Assembly (NCBI RefSeq): GCF_021018895.1
Contig: NC_079368.1
Location: 1,116,001-1,180,000, forward strand
Length of the DNA stretch: 64,000 nt
Origin: Seriola aureovittata
Taxonomy: Eukaryota > Chordata > Actinopteri > Carangiformes > Carangidae
Reading direction: 5' to 3'
This document shows, piece after piece, positions 1-11,034 of this stretch (position 1 is the stretch's first letter; every line of letters starts with the position of its first letter). Both the position numbers and the translations under genes were made by a program. The notes under the pieces were generated by a model. It was not told where the DNA came from and ran no database searches. It was given only the letters and a program-made list of their open reading frames with translations.

Positions 1-1078
1 CACAGGGGAAAAAAATCGCTGCTGCACCAGGCGCATGATTCTAGTCTTGTATTTAATCTCACAATGTATGAATCTTTTTACCCCTGCCCCGCACCTCATA
101 CCAGGGGCAAATCCAGAAATGGACAGACTCCAGCCTCTCCAGGAGTTTGGTTCCAGAGCCAGAACTGTGCATGGAGCAGGTTGGTACACCCTGATTCCGA
201 TCCGTGCTGGTGGTGAGATTAGTGAACTATCAGGCACGGGATTCCCATCTTTTATTTTATTTTATTTATTTATTTATTTATTTTCATTCTAAACCAATTG
301 TCAGAATTAAATGAAAAACAAGAATATCAAATTGAATGAAACACACATTTTTGAAGAATTAAGAATGGTAGTCAGGTGGCACAGTAAAGGTAAATATTTC
401 AAAATAAAAGCCAAGAGGGTAGCCTGAAAGTACACGGACCTGCTGCACCCTCAGCACAAAATCACAAGTTTATTTTTGTGACCTTTAGACAGTTGAGAAA
501 CAGCTGTTGTGAATACACAGTGTCATGAACTAGCTCAAAATTCAAGACTAAAGAAGGTGACCACCTAGGGTTTCCACAAACACAAACAAGTTACAATTTT
601 AAATCTCACAATATTCAAAAATATTGGGTTATTTTATCACTCACAAACAGAACCATAACATGGGCAAGTATCACATTTTACTGTTCTGAACAGTAACAAC
701 CGTCTATTGTTTTTGGCCTATTACAGTAAAATCCAAATACCTGCTACCCATTGCTACATGTTCTCCCCCCTCCACCACTTTGGTGCCTACACGAGCATTT
801 TAAAGAGAGAGCAGGACAGACGGACAGGAAGAAAGAGAGGAAGGCACAAATATGGGCAACAGTTAAACACATCTCAGTCAGCCGTTACATTTTCAGACCC
901 TTTTATATGTTGAATATCCAAATGATAGGGCAAAACTAAAAAAAAAATGATAAGGATGTTGTAAGTGCAGACAGTTCACCATGAAGCAACTCATCATGTC
1001 CCTGTGATTAGTACCACACTTGTGGTAATTAAACTGTCAGAGGTCCGACCCACAGACAGAAGCTGCTGACACTTAATC
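1..1078. other. Intergenic stretch, nothing recognised
   Basis: No open frame here has splice signals or protein-like composition. A short T/A-rich ATTT run lies near 250-282. The rest is AT-rich unique-looking DNA. Confidence 0.5.
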
Positions 1079-1445
1079 TGTCAGGGTTTTGCGAGGTAAG
1101 TTGGACCCAAATGCAGTCAACTCTTGGGGAAAGGTGCAGGCAGGTTTATTTAACCAGAAATCAGACATGAACAGCCGTGAACAGACGTGAACAAACCCTG
1201 AACTAAAAAGGGACGAACCGACACAGACAAAGGGGAGCACAAGGACTATATAGACAAGGGAGGCAAGGATGATTGAACACAGGTGAAACACATTAGGGCG
1301 GGGCAGACAATCACTACACAGAAAACAGGACCATGACAAGAAGCAAGACACAGACACTCAAGGAAACCAATACAAAATAAAACAGGAAGTGCAAAAACTC
1401 CAAAACAAAACTAACAAAAAGTGTCTGCCATAGCAAACCATGACA
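1079..1445 (-). mobile_element. Solo LTR of an LTR retrotransposon (Gypsy-like by appearance)
   Basis: The 367-bp unit begins TGTCAGGG and ends CCATGACA, so both strands read TG...CA as LTRs do. It is flanked by a perfect 5-bp duplication, TAATC at 1074-1078 and 1446-1450. Read on the minus strand it has a TATA-like TATATAG about two thirds of the way in and an AATAAA poly(A) signal in the last third, the expected U3-R-U5 order. No internal coding region or second LTR is adjacent, so it is a solo LTR left by recombination. The superfamily is inferred from general resemblance to fish LTRs and is not proved. A 94-codon open frame across it is incidental. Confidence 0.8.
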
Positions 1446-2309
1446 TAATCAGCCTGTGGATCTTTGGATCTTTGGCTGTTTTGGTTGTAGGACACAAACA
1501 CCACAGAGACAAGAATGCTGCAGCGCTGGATTTATACAAAACCATGGTGTCAAATTTGTTTTTTGTGGTTCACCTGCAGTTTACTGTTACATCGTAACTA
1601 ACCAGTTTGTGTTGGATTTAACTCTCTGTACACCTGACTTCATCCTTCATCATGCAGCGACTGCTGAGGTGAAACATATGCAGTTTTTTTTTAATCATCT
1701 TGTTGGATTTGTGATGATTAAAGGCGTTAAAGGGGTGGGAGTGGAGTATTTTATAGTGATCTAATGAGATCCATTTGCTTTTGAAGTCTTCTGTCTGTCT
1801 GTGTTTAACTCAGGCCTCAGCTTGTTAAAACCACCAGCAACTTTAGATGATTGCTGTCAGATGGCAGAAGAGGAGTGTACCACAAATTGTCTGAGGCCTG
1901 TGACTCATCGACTCTGTTTTCGTGTTTTCTTTGCCAAAACGTACGTTAATCTCTTTATTAATCACTTGTAAGAGACACAAGTGACACTTCACTGTATCCA
2001 GGGTGTTGACCCAACTGAGCAGTTATTATCTGAAACATAACCGTCATGTGACCAAACCCTGAAGGACAAAACAACAACAAGGAATCAGAAAAGAATTGAT
2101 TCACTTCCAGTAAAGAAAAATATGTTTAATGTGACAGAAACTGAAAATGTGCATGTGCAGAATGTGGAACATCCTGTAAACAGCAGCACTGTGCACTACC
2201 AGTCATAAAAAAGCAATACAGTGGAATAATTAGGAGCAGGCGCTGGTGTGAGGCTCCTCCCACATGTAGGGACGAGGGAGGAGAGGTGAGGCTCCTGTAA
2301 ATAAATACC
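1446..2309. other. Intergenic, upstream of the CAP gene
   Basis: No coding signal. The last few hundred bases probably hold the promoter of the CAP-domain gene. AATAAATACC at about 2298 is AT-rich but is not a convincing TATA box, and the transcription start is not determined. Confidence 0.4.
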
Positions 2310-2373
2310 TGCTGCGAGACACCAGAAGGAAACTGTGTCTTTACTGGACATTCCTCCAGACCTTCAGAAAGTC
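2310..2373 (+). other. glipr2l: Probable 5' UTR exon of the CAP gene
   Basis: The stretch ends AAAGTCAG before a good donor, GTGAGAGCC. The next exon, beginning after TTTCAG at 2494, carries the ATG at 2515 and ends ATGACAG before GTCAGT. The upstream end of this exon is not visible, so the start coordinate is approximate. Confidence 0.45.
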
Positions 2374-2514
2374 AGGTGAGAGCCACAGATCTCTGCAGGT
2401 AGAGGAGGGTGAGAGTCTTTTCATCATCACCACACTGAGATTATTCAGTGAGAACTTTTTTTTCATGTTTAAGTTTGTTCTTTTTTCCTTTCAGCCTCCA
2501 CAACGACAGACACC

Positions 2515-5500
2515 ATGACAGGTCAGTGCACTGTTTGCTCAGGAGCTGTTAAAAGGCAGCATCACTGAGGAGATCTGCAGGATTCATACTGACTGTGTTT
2601 GTGTGTCAGTGTAACTGCACAGGTCTGCTGTGTCTCAGCATCAGCTAATCATGTCTTTTCATGTCCAGATGCGAGTTTTCAGCAGGAGTTCCTGGAGACC
2701 CACAACACCTACAGGGCGAAGCACAGCACCCCTGCCCTGACCCTGAGCAGAGAGCTGACGGCTGCAGCTCAGAAATGGGCCAATCACCTGCTGGCAGCTG
2801 GAACCCTGCAGCACAGCAACACAAAGGATGGAGAGAACGTCTTCACCATGTCCAGCTCAGCTACCATCACACTGACAGGTGGAGTAAACACCCAGCCCAC
2901 CTTCTCTTCTCTTTTATCAAGTCATTCTTCTTTAAAAATAAAACTGAGTCTTTCATTTTCCATTGATTAAGGTGAAACATTTGAAATAATATTACATTTA
3001 ATATTATTTGATATCAATGAGCCATAAAACACACTCTTCGTTGATTCATCACAATCAGGGGTTTTTCTGCTGCAGCCTCGTTTGTAGCTAACATTCGAGA
3101 GTCACTAATGTAACTTTATGACGCTTCTCTACTTCAGGAGTCTTACACTATTTTTTAACATTTACAATTCCATTCATTTACCATTCATTTTCACTGACAG
3201 TTTCAGAGGCTTTAAAGTATGGAATGCCATCCAGATCAATATTATAAATACGAGTAGGAAATAAATCCCAAATAAATTAGGTAATATATGTAGAAATATA
3301 TAGATACATGTAAATGTAAATTTAAATATGTAAGTGAGTCAATAAATAAATAAATACATACCTATACAAATGAACAAATAAATGATTAGCCTTTTATTTA
3401 AAAAATGACCTTTTTACTTATTTCTGAGGACTTTTAGTTCACTGCTGTTTTGGTGCTGTTGCTTTGGTCTGAATCTGTGACATAACACTGGAAATAAAAG
3501 TGGAATTATAAAATAAAAGTGCCCTGAAATAAATAAAAATGTAATTTTAAAAAGAAATAGATACTTATTTATTTACTTACTCATTTATTTTTTCATGTAT
3601 TTATTCATTTGTATAGCTACTTGTTTATTATATTATTATTTTATTATTGTTATATATTTCTACATTTATTACCTAATTTCATAGCTCTATTAATTTAATT
3701 ATTTATTAATGCTTTACATGGTATTCTATATTAAAGGAACCATTTTACACTTCAAATGATTTTTTATTTCTCTGTCATTGCAGTTTGATCTTCTTTGCAT
3801 TCACTCACTCAGCCAAACAAGTTGCTCTGTTCAGGCTATAAAACAACTGCCAATGCAAATGTTCATACTGTGTTCACACTGTGTGTTTTCTTCTCTCAGG
3901 GAAAGAAGCTGTGGATTCATGGTACAGTGAGATCAAGGATTATAACTGGGACCAGCCTGGATTCACTGGCAACACTGGTAAAACACACCACACATGATCA
4001 GTACTGAAGTGTGATCCTAAAACATTCATCACTTCATGATAAAACCATGAGAAAAAATAAAGATTCTACTTTATGTTCAGTGGGAAAGATAAAAACAGCT
4101 TCATTTCGACCTTATGGTCTGACAATTGGTTTAGTATGTAGTTTTGGATGTAGGTTCATAATGTGATGCATTTGCTGAAAGGTAGAAACGACTTTGACAC
4201 TTCTGTGTTTCCTCCTGCAGGTCACTTCACTCAGGTGGTGTGGAAAGACAGCACTGAACTGGGCGTGGGCATGGCCACTGATGGCAAAAGGGCCTTTGTC
4301 GTCGGGCAGTATCGGCCTGCTGGCAACATGAACATGGCAGGATACTTTGAGAAAAACGTCCTCAAACTAGGTAACACCTTACCACAGCTTAGTATGTTCT
4401 ATTGTCTAAACTGAAGATTACAGCTGCAGAACACAACTTTAACAACAAGACGTATAAGTTTAAATTCTGAGGACATCCTCGCTTATTAGTCGTGTAAAAT
4501 GCAGCAAAACTGCACCATCAAGTCGTGTCAGGATTTGGTTTTGTCAGGTCTGTGTCAAACCCAGATCAGTGGTGCCCATACGCAAATGTAATATATGTAC
4601 ATCATATAAATTTCCATACATAAAATATGTACATATAAAATAAAAACTTGTATATGAAATCTATTAGAAATTGGAACAATTTTATATATTGACATATATG
4701 TCTAACCCATACAAATATGTGGGCTATTTATGATTGTAGCCTTTCATTGTAGACATACAGTATGTTACATAGATATATATTCATCCCAAAGCCTATCAGT
4801 ATATGTTGATATTATAAACAGTAGAGTCCAAAAGTCTGAGACACTTTCCCAGACTGGCAAGACAGACATGTTTAAAATGAATGAGAAATGAATAAGAAAA
4901 AAAATATAAGCATAGAAAATGTTTTAATTAACTATTGATTAATTGTTATCATATATTTTTGCAGCAAGTTATACCAAAAAAAAGGAATTCATCATATAGA
5001 TACTTTTAATATATGTGGTGTATACAATGTAAATCAAATGTAAATAAACTTATCTTCATATATCGAGAGGACATACATGGTAACATCACAGATGTAAGGA
5101 CATATACATCATATATTACATTTCTGTGTAGATGGAGAGTAACTAACTACATTTACTCAAGTGCTTGAGCACAGGTTCAAGCTCCTTGTATTTTATTCAA
5201 CTACACTTCATGGGTAAATATTGTATATTTTTCTTTTCACATTTATCTTAAAGCTATTTAGTTAATTTATTAGTCAATTGCTTTGAAGATTCCAGTTTTA
5301 CATAGAAAACATGTGATCCACTTCTATAAATAACACATATGTTTCCTAAAAATCCAAATAATATCTGAAATTAGTTCAAATAAGCTCCAAAAAATGAATA
5401 CACAAAATACAATACATATTGTGTGTATGCAAAGGAGGCAGGATAAAGTACTTTCCCTGTTATAACTTTAAGTACATTTTACTAATAATAATATTTAATA

Positions 5501-6118
5501 TTTATTTTATAGTTATTTGTTTTATATTTAATAATATTGTAGTAATATTTTAAATGCAGTAAGTGGTAAAGAGTCCAAAACTCTGAGACACTCTCCCAGA
5601 ATACAAAGATAGACATGTTTAAAATTAATGAGAAATTAAGAAAAACTTATATAAACACATAGAATGTTTATCTGTTTGTAGTTTTAATCAACTTGCACAT
5701 ATATTATTTACATATATGGTCACAACATGACAAATGATAAAAAAAAATGTATCATATAGATATTTTTTAATATACTGTATGCACATATACACATTTTTTC
5801 ATATATGTTATTAACGTATAATTTATTTTATATATATAATATATCCCCATGTAGGTGACAGACATCACTCTTGACATATGGACATATATGTCATATATTA
5901 TATTTGTGTATGGGACATGCTTCCTGCAGCAGCAGCTTCTGATGCTTCAGCTTCATCACTTTGACATTTTATGTTACACCAACATTTTTCTGTCACTTTT
6001 CAGCATAAAAGCTGTGAATTTTACAGCTGGAGGAACAGATAACACAGCTGGAGGAACAGATAACACATCTGGAGAGGGAGCTGGAGCAAGCCTGAGGAAA
6101 ACCTGCGCACTGCTGTAG
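2515..6118 (+). CDS. glipr2l: GLIPR2-like CAP-domain protein with C-terminal CAAX box (6 exons)
   Basis: This is a CAP (CRISP/antigen 5/PR-1) superfamily protein of the Golgi-associated GLIPR2 type. Coding exons are 2515-2521, 2669-2878, 3900-3977, 4221-4370 and 6012-6118, after a non-coding exon ending at the GTGAGA donor near 2374. All coding introns are phase 1 and the joined frame is 183 codons. There is no signal peptide, so it is probably cytoplasmic. The domain runs from about residue 5 to 148. The cavity residues are present as His51, Glu58, Glu83 and His100, in the contexts [18 protein letters not shown] and [14 protein letters not shown]2 is normally N-myristoylated at Gly2, but here residue 2 is Thr. 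The last exon adds a linker with two AGGTDNT copies and ends K-T-C-A-L-L, a possible prenylation signal. The last acceptor must skip an earlier AG at 6002-6003, because using that AG gives an immediate stop. The family call is firm; the exact orthologue name is a guess. Confidence 0.85.
4575..5133 (+). mobile_element. AT-rich MITE-like element, copy 1 (intron of CAP gene)
   Basis: This AT-rich unit of about 560 bp has terminal inverted repeats: CCATACGCAAATGTAATATA on the left and, inverted, TATATTACATTTCTGTGTA on the right. The interior is full of ATATATG words and carries a distinctive GC-richer segment, GTCTGAGACACTTTCCCAG, near 4837. Related copies occur at 5567-5914, 29735-31440, 39990-42035 and 55230-56192. 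The superfamily is unknown and no clear target duplication was found. Confidence 0.6.
5567..5914 (+). repeat. AT-rich MITE-like element, partial copy 2
   Basis: It repeats the right two thirds of the 4575-5133 element in the same orientation. It starts at AGAGTCCAAAACTCTGAGAC, runs through ATGTTTAAAAT, and ends at the terminal repeat TATATTATATTTGTGTATGG. It lies wholly within the last intron of the CAP gene. Confidence 0.6.
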
Positions 6119-6232
6119 ATGACCCGGACCATCCCGGCAGCCCCAACTTACTACTTACTTTTTAGTTTACATGTACTTTTCATGAAGTTTTTGACATGTC
6201 CACACTGGTCCACTCATGTAGGGGTGTAAGAA

Positions 6233-6238
6233 AAATAA
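6233..6238 (+). terminator. glipr2l: Poly(A) signal of the CAP gene
   Basis: AATAAA lies 115 bp after the stop codon and is the first canonical signal downstream of it. It sits a few bases inside what looks like the left end of a hAT-type repeat (6218-7015), so the signal may be transposon-supplied. Confidence 0.55.
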
Positions 6239-6600
6239 AGATACACTAAAATATTTCATGACGTGTTACTGTATCGATATTTTGAAGCGCTTTATTGATA
6301 TTTTATCAAAAGTTTCCATGGTGATTAGTTTTGTGACGGTGGTTTTGTGTTGTATAACTGGCAGCAGGCGTTCAGCCATTTGACTGTCTTCCTCCTTCCA
6401 CTCCTCTCACTAGACGAAGAGATCTCGCGAGCGTACAGGCTTCGGGAGCAGACAAAGCAAATAAAAATGTTGCATTTTACAAGTTAACATTTATGCAGGT
6501 TGAACAGGTGTATGGATAAAGTTTTGGCTTTTTACTTGCACTTACTCACAGTAACTACTACTACTACTATTCCCGTGTGCGCATGTGTGTGTGCAGCGCT

Positions 6601-6601
<1 letters not shown>

Positions 6602-6634
<33 letters not shown>
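6602..6634. repeat. (CA)n microsatellite
   Basis: A perfect AC dinucleotide run of about 16 units. Confidence 0.95.
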
Positions 6635-6636
<2 letters not shown>

Positions 6637-7015
6637 GCAGGGGCAGAGAGATTCTGCAGACTAGATGCAGAGTTGGGAGAAAATATGCGTTTTTGTACAT
6701 GTGCCTGAGGGAATTTCAGTACATACAAAATGATGATGAAATGCCAGCAAAACAATAGACTTAATTAACACAAAATATTATTTGTTGCAAACACCCAGAA
6801 AATTACATAATCCTATTAGATATGGACTCATTTAGTGAGAAAATGTCACTATAGACTAATGTTTAACACATTTGTAAAGTTTTACTACAACATGATTTGT
6901 AGCTAAACCATAACCAGTAATTGTTATGTCCACTTCAGTAGATACATGATTAATTGAAATTTTCTGTTTATACAAAATCAATATTTGACAAATCTATCGA
7001 CAATATCGTTCCCTA

Positions 7016-7954
7016 GATGTTACTTATCACCATATCTTTTTTACCTGCAAGAGTCTTCTATAGAGGGACTGGACAGACATTCCTGAGGTGCTTAGTATAC
7101 CTAACATTTGTCAGCCATCTTGGATGTTGGGTTTTTATCTGCTCTTACATTTGGTTGCAACTAGGTGGCAGTCTATGGGGTTTTCAAGGACTGTCAGCTG
7201 AAGTGATTGATATACAATTTCACCATCCAAACCCAGGCATATGCAAGAAATTGGTTTTTGAATAGCTGTCCACTCTAGTGACCACTATGCCTGAAAGGGT
7301 TAAAACCAAGAATTAATGTCAGAAATGTTTCTGAGTATTAAGACACGGTCTTGGTCCGGGTCTTTCTTAGAACTTCAAACTTCTCAGTCAGTGAGGAGTT
7401 GATCAGCAGCTTTGCACTTTACAAGACACAAGGTCTGTTCAAATCCCTACACTCGTACAACCAGAACAAATTCATGACATGATGGATTCATTATGATCCT
7501 CCTCCTGATGCTCACATCAACCACATCTGTATCAGTTATCAAATGCTCAGTCAGCTGATCTGTGACATGAGTTTGAAAAAACAGAAATGACAAAATAAAC
7601 TGAGTCTAAATATCTAAGCATCATGTAAATGTATTAATGTTGTGTATAAACTTAATATGGAAACTTTTCATTTGTAGGTCAACCCTTGAGAAAAGACATT
7701 TTACAGGGCTCAGTTTAACCAGACCAAAAAGCGCAGGTGTGAAAACACCCTGAATCTGCTCCAAATGAACTAAATCAAATACAGACACCCCCCTCTTCAA
7801 CATCATTATCTGTCAGTTGTCAAATGAGTTGCTGTCAGGTTTGTTTACATAAGATCAGCTGCACATCTGTACATTTGTACAATAAGGGGAGAAATGGAGT
7901 AAACATCCCAGGATATACTGTAGCCTATAGGCTATACCCTCTCTAAACATTAGA
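7016..7954. other. Intergenic stretch, nothing recognised
   Basis: The short open frames here (7017-7265 and 7621-7806) show no conserved motif, splice context or repeat match within the window. Confidence 0.45.
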
Positions 7955-8930
7955 TGTGTGTAAAATGGATGCAAGGACAAGACTCAGATTTGTACTTAAA
8001 GTCGGCCGTATACAGGGTGAACAGGAATGGATCCAGAACAGTTCCCTGTGGAGCCCCAGTGCTGCTCATCACTGTCCCTGAGACACAGTTACCCAGCGTG
8101 ACGTACTGTGGTCGTCTTGTCAGGACCTGAAGCAGGGATCCACCCCCATCTTTGTCTTTAAGGATGGGGGGTTGGATGGTGTTAAATGCATTTGAAAAAT
8201 CAAAGAACATAATCCTCATGTAACTACCTGGCTCATCCAAATAAGAATGGGCCCGGTGGAGCATGTGAAGGACGGCATCATCCAATCTAATATGTTCTTT
8301 GTGGGTGAACTGTAGGGGGTCTAGTGCATGTTCAACCTGTGGCCTCAGAATGTGGAGAAGCAGCCGCTTCAGGATCTTGATGATGTGTGATGTGAGAGCC
8401 ACCGGTCTGTACATGATATTATGATATGATATTTTCCACAGGACCAGGACCCTCCCTGTTTGTAGACTTAAGTTAAAGATCCTCTGGAGAGGCTCAGCCA
8501 GCTGGGCTGCTCAGTCCTTTAACAACCTCGGACACACACCATCCAGGCCTGTTGCCCTTTCAGGACGTAGCCTCTTGAGCTCCGCCCTCACCTCCTCTGC
8601 TGTAAAGGACAGGAGACTTGACCCCAGTGTGGAGAGAGTTGTAGCTGCAGTGTCAGGTTGTGAAGGAGATGCTGTAGGAGAAGCTGCAGCTGAAGCAGTG
8701 GGAGAGAGAACAGGTGAGACTGTGTCACACCTGTTGTAGAACAGGTTGAACTCATTGGCCTTGTGAACATCACCTGATGTTGCCTGGCTGTTCTTCTCTT
8801 TATAGCCAGTAATGGTCCTCATCCCCTTCCATACCTCTCTGGTGTTGTTGTGCTGCATCTTCCTCTCTACTTTCTCCTTATCTCCAGATTCAGCCACTGA
8901 AGCAGCGGCATTAACACATCATGTGTAATT
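7955..8930 (-). pseudogene. LINE reverse-transcriptase fragment (CR1/L2/Rex1-like), broken
   Basis: Two minus-strand frames join as one degenerate non-LTR retrotransposon polymerase. The first (8897-8511) carries TREVWKGMRTITGYK and the RT lead-in EEVRAELKRLRPERATGLDG. The second (8414-7962) has YRPVALTSHIIK, the motif-A segment IMFFDFSNAFNTI and the motif-B segment SSTGAPQGTVLDPFLFTLYT. The frame breaks between 8511 and 8414, and the copy stops before motif C (the F/Y-x-DD catalytic pair), so it is inactive. The endonuclease and 3' end are missing. The clade is judged from motif style only. Confidence 0.8.
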
Positions 8931-9594
8931 CTAAAAGGCACCACTAGGTGACAGCATCACACAACAAACCATGTTTCCTGCTCTTCCTCTTGGATATTGA
9001 AAAAAAGGAACTGCAGGAAAGCCTGAAACCTGAGCTGTCAGACTCTGCAGGTCACACACAGATTCTCTTACAAACCCATGACTGGAGTCTCTAACCTCAA
9101 TTCAGCTGGTGACTACGTTTCCCATAAACCACTTTTCTCACATGAAGATGACACTCAGAAGTGGGGTGACCTAGAGGTCATGTCATTAGCACCAGTTTGG
9201 CTTTTAAAAGCAAGACAAAGGAAACCAGCAACATAATTCACTTTTCAGAACCAGTGTTTGATTTCACATTACAATATGTATTGATTCTGTTTATTTTCAA
9301 TATTGAAGACTGGACTCATATTTACAAGACTCAGACTGGTCTGTAGTGTTGGTCTAGTCTTCATGACTGACTCATTTTAACCCAAAAACATTAGCACATT
9401 AGACACCTTACCCCCTGGACTAAGGCCTAAAACCAATGTTGCCATGGTAACAATCAATGACACCTGTGCTGACTGGTAGCACCCAACAACAAAAAACTGG
9501 ACAACGTGGCTCATAATTTGTGGTTTGCTAACATGTTATGGAGAGAGCAAAGAGAAGGAAAGAGAATTTAGACCAAATCAGATTTTTCTTTTTA
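8931..9594. other. Intergenic stretch, nothing recognised
   Basis: No protein-like frame, simple repeat or internal match to other parts of the window was found. Confidence 0.4.
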
Positions 9595-9850
9595 TTGTTT
9601 CACTCTTCAAGTAAAACGTCTTGTATTCTTTCTACATGTTCTGCTGAGGGTAAACTCAGTAATGTTTCCTTTGTCTGCCATTTTTTTTATTTTGAAAAAA
9701 GTCTGAATTTACTCAGAATTCATTGTACCACAGTCCAGATTAAGATACTAAACTGCTTTGTGCAACAGATGAATTTAGACTCAGTCTATCTGAAGTCTGA
9801 CTGTTATTCCTAAAAGGCAAAGTCTGTCTTTGTGAAACCAGATCCAGAGA
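9595..9850. repeat. Dispersed repeat, inverted partner of 62040-62345
   Basis: It shares blocks with the reverse complement of 62040-62345: AAAACGTCTTGTA, GAATTTACTCAGAATTCATT-like text, CAACAGATGAATTTAGACTC and TGTGAAACCAGATC. The right end, reading GGCCGGTTTCACAAAGACA on the other copy, resembles a transposon terminus. Confidence 0.6.
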
Positions 9851-11034
9851 TCTGCTGTGTACCTCACTCATTAACAACTCTCTATAACCAATATGTGTGA
9901 TTATTGCCAAAAAAAAGAAAGAAAAACGTCCATCAATAGACTAAATCTAAATCATTCTTGATTATTCTGCTTCAGCTAATGTATTAGTGGTAGTAGTAGT
10001 TAGACAGAAAATAGAGCCTGTCTGCCTCTCTAGTTTATCATTAGAGAACTACAGTTTGCTGGAAAAGTATCAGTGTATCAGGAGGAAGTGTAATAGATCA
10101 GATAAGGATTCATGTTCTCTGTATCTGCTTTGCCTAATGTCCTCTGCTCTCTACAAGCAGCAGTTCTTAGAAAACCTGTCTGTCACCAGAGGTCTCACAG
10201 GTTTGATCTCAGTTACAGACGTGTTCTGTTGGGATTAAACGCATGATCATTTTCAGATCTGAGATATGAGACTGGATCACAACGAACATGCGGCCTCGTC
10301 AGTTTATGATCATACATAGATGTGATCATCACCCAGGTCTGAGGCTGACACAGAGCACCCCCTAGTGGCTGTAGGTGCTCAGAAACATGGCGGTTAGACT
10401 CCACCTCAGAGACAACGCCGTCATGAATCCAGACAGGGAGGAAACCTGATTGTTTCCTGCTTCCTTTGTGGTTCGTTCTCCCAAAGAGAATCAATGCAGT
10501 GAATGAACAATATGGAGGAGTCATTCCTCTGTGTTGTGGTTTTATCTTTTGTATCAGCACCTGCTACATCCTTCAGTAGGTCCTGACAGCACAGAGAACC
10601 CTTTGATTTGATTTGCAAACAGCAAAACTACTGTGGGTCTCAATGCCACTGATTAAACTGAAGAGTTGTCCAGGTTATTGAAGATGACTGTGAGTCTTAA
10701 TTTATTTATTTATAACACGTTTCAAAACCAGGGTTAGAACAATGCAAATGAAAACAAACAATAACTAGAGAACATGTGGACATGTTAATGCTCTGACCCC
10801 TGGGTGCTCAGTAGTTATTACTACATTATTATACCAGTACTCATGTGTCAGACACCCAGGCCTTCAGTTTGATCTCAACCACACACACTATAAAGTTTTT
10901 TGGCTGAATATCAGACGGTTGTGATGTTATCATCAGAATCACAATCTGGTTCATCATCACGTAGGTTTTCAACATTCAAGGAATTTGTTTTGGTGCATGA
11001 CAATAAACATAATAATATCATCATATAATCATTC
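9851..11034. other. Intergenic stretch, nothing recognised
   Basis: No convincing exon or repeat. The small minus-strand frames at 10213-10618 lack motifs. Confidence 0.4.

Larger units (their letters stand above)
6218..7015. mobile_element. Possible hAT-type non-autonomous element remnant
   Basis: The left end, TAGGGGTGTAAGAAAAATA, and right end, inverted CGACAATATCGTTCCCTA, both start TAGGG on their own strands. The sequence just inside each is TATCGATA/TATCGACA-like. An AC microsatellite lies inside. I could not see a matching target duplication, so the boundaries are tentative. Confidence 0.35.

Noticed and set aside
1073..1357. 94-codon minus-strand frame
   Set aside because: Lies within the solo LTR and reads through its U3/R-like part. 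LTRs do not encode protein here.
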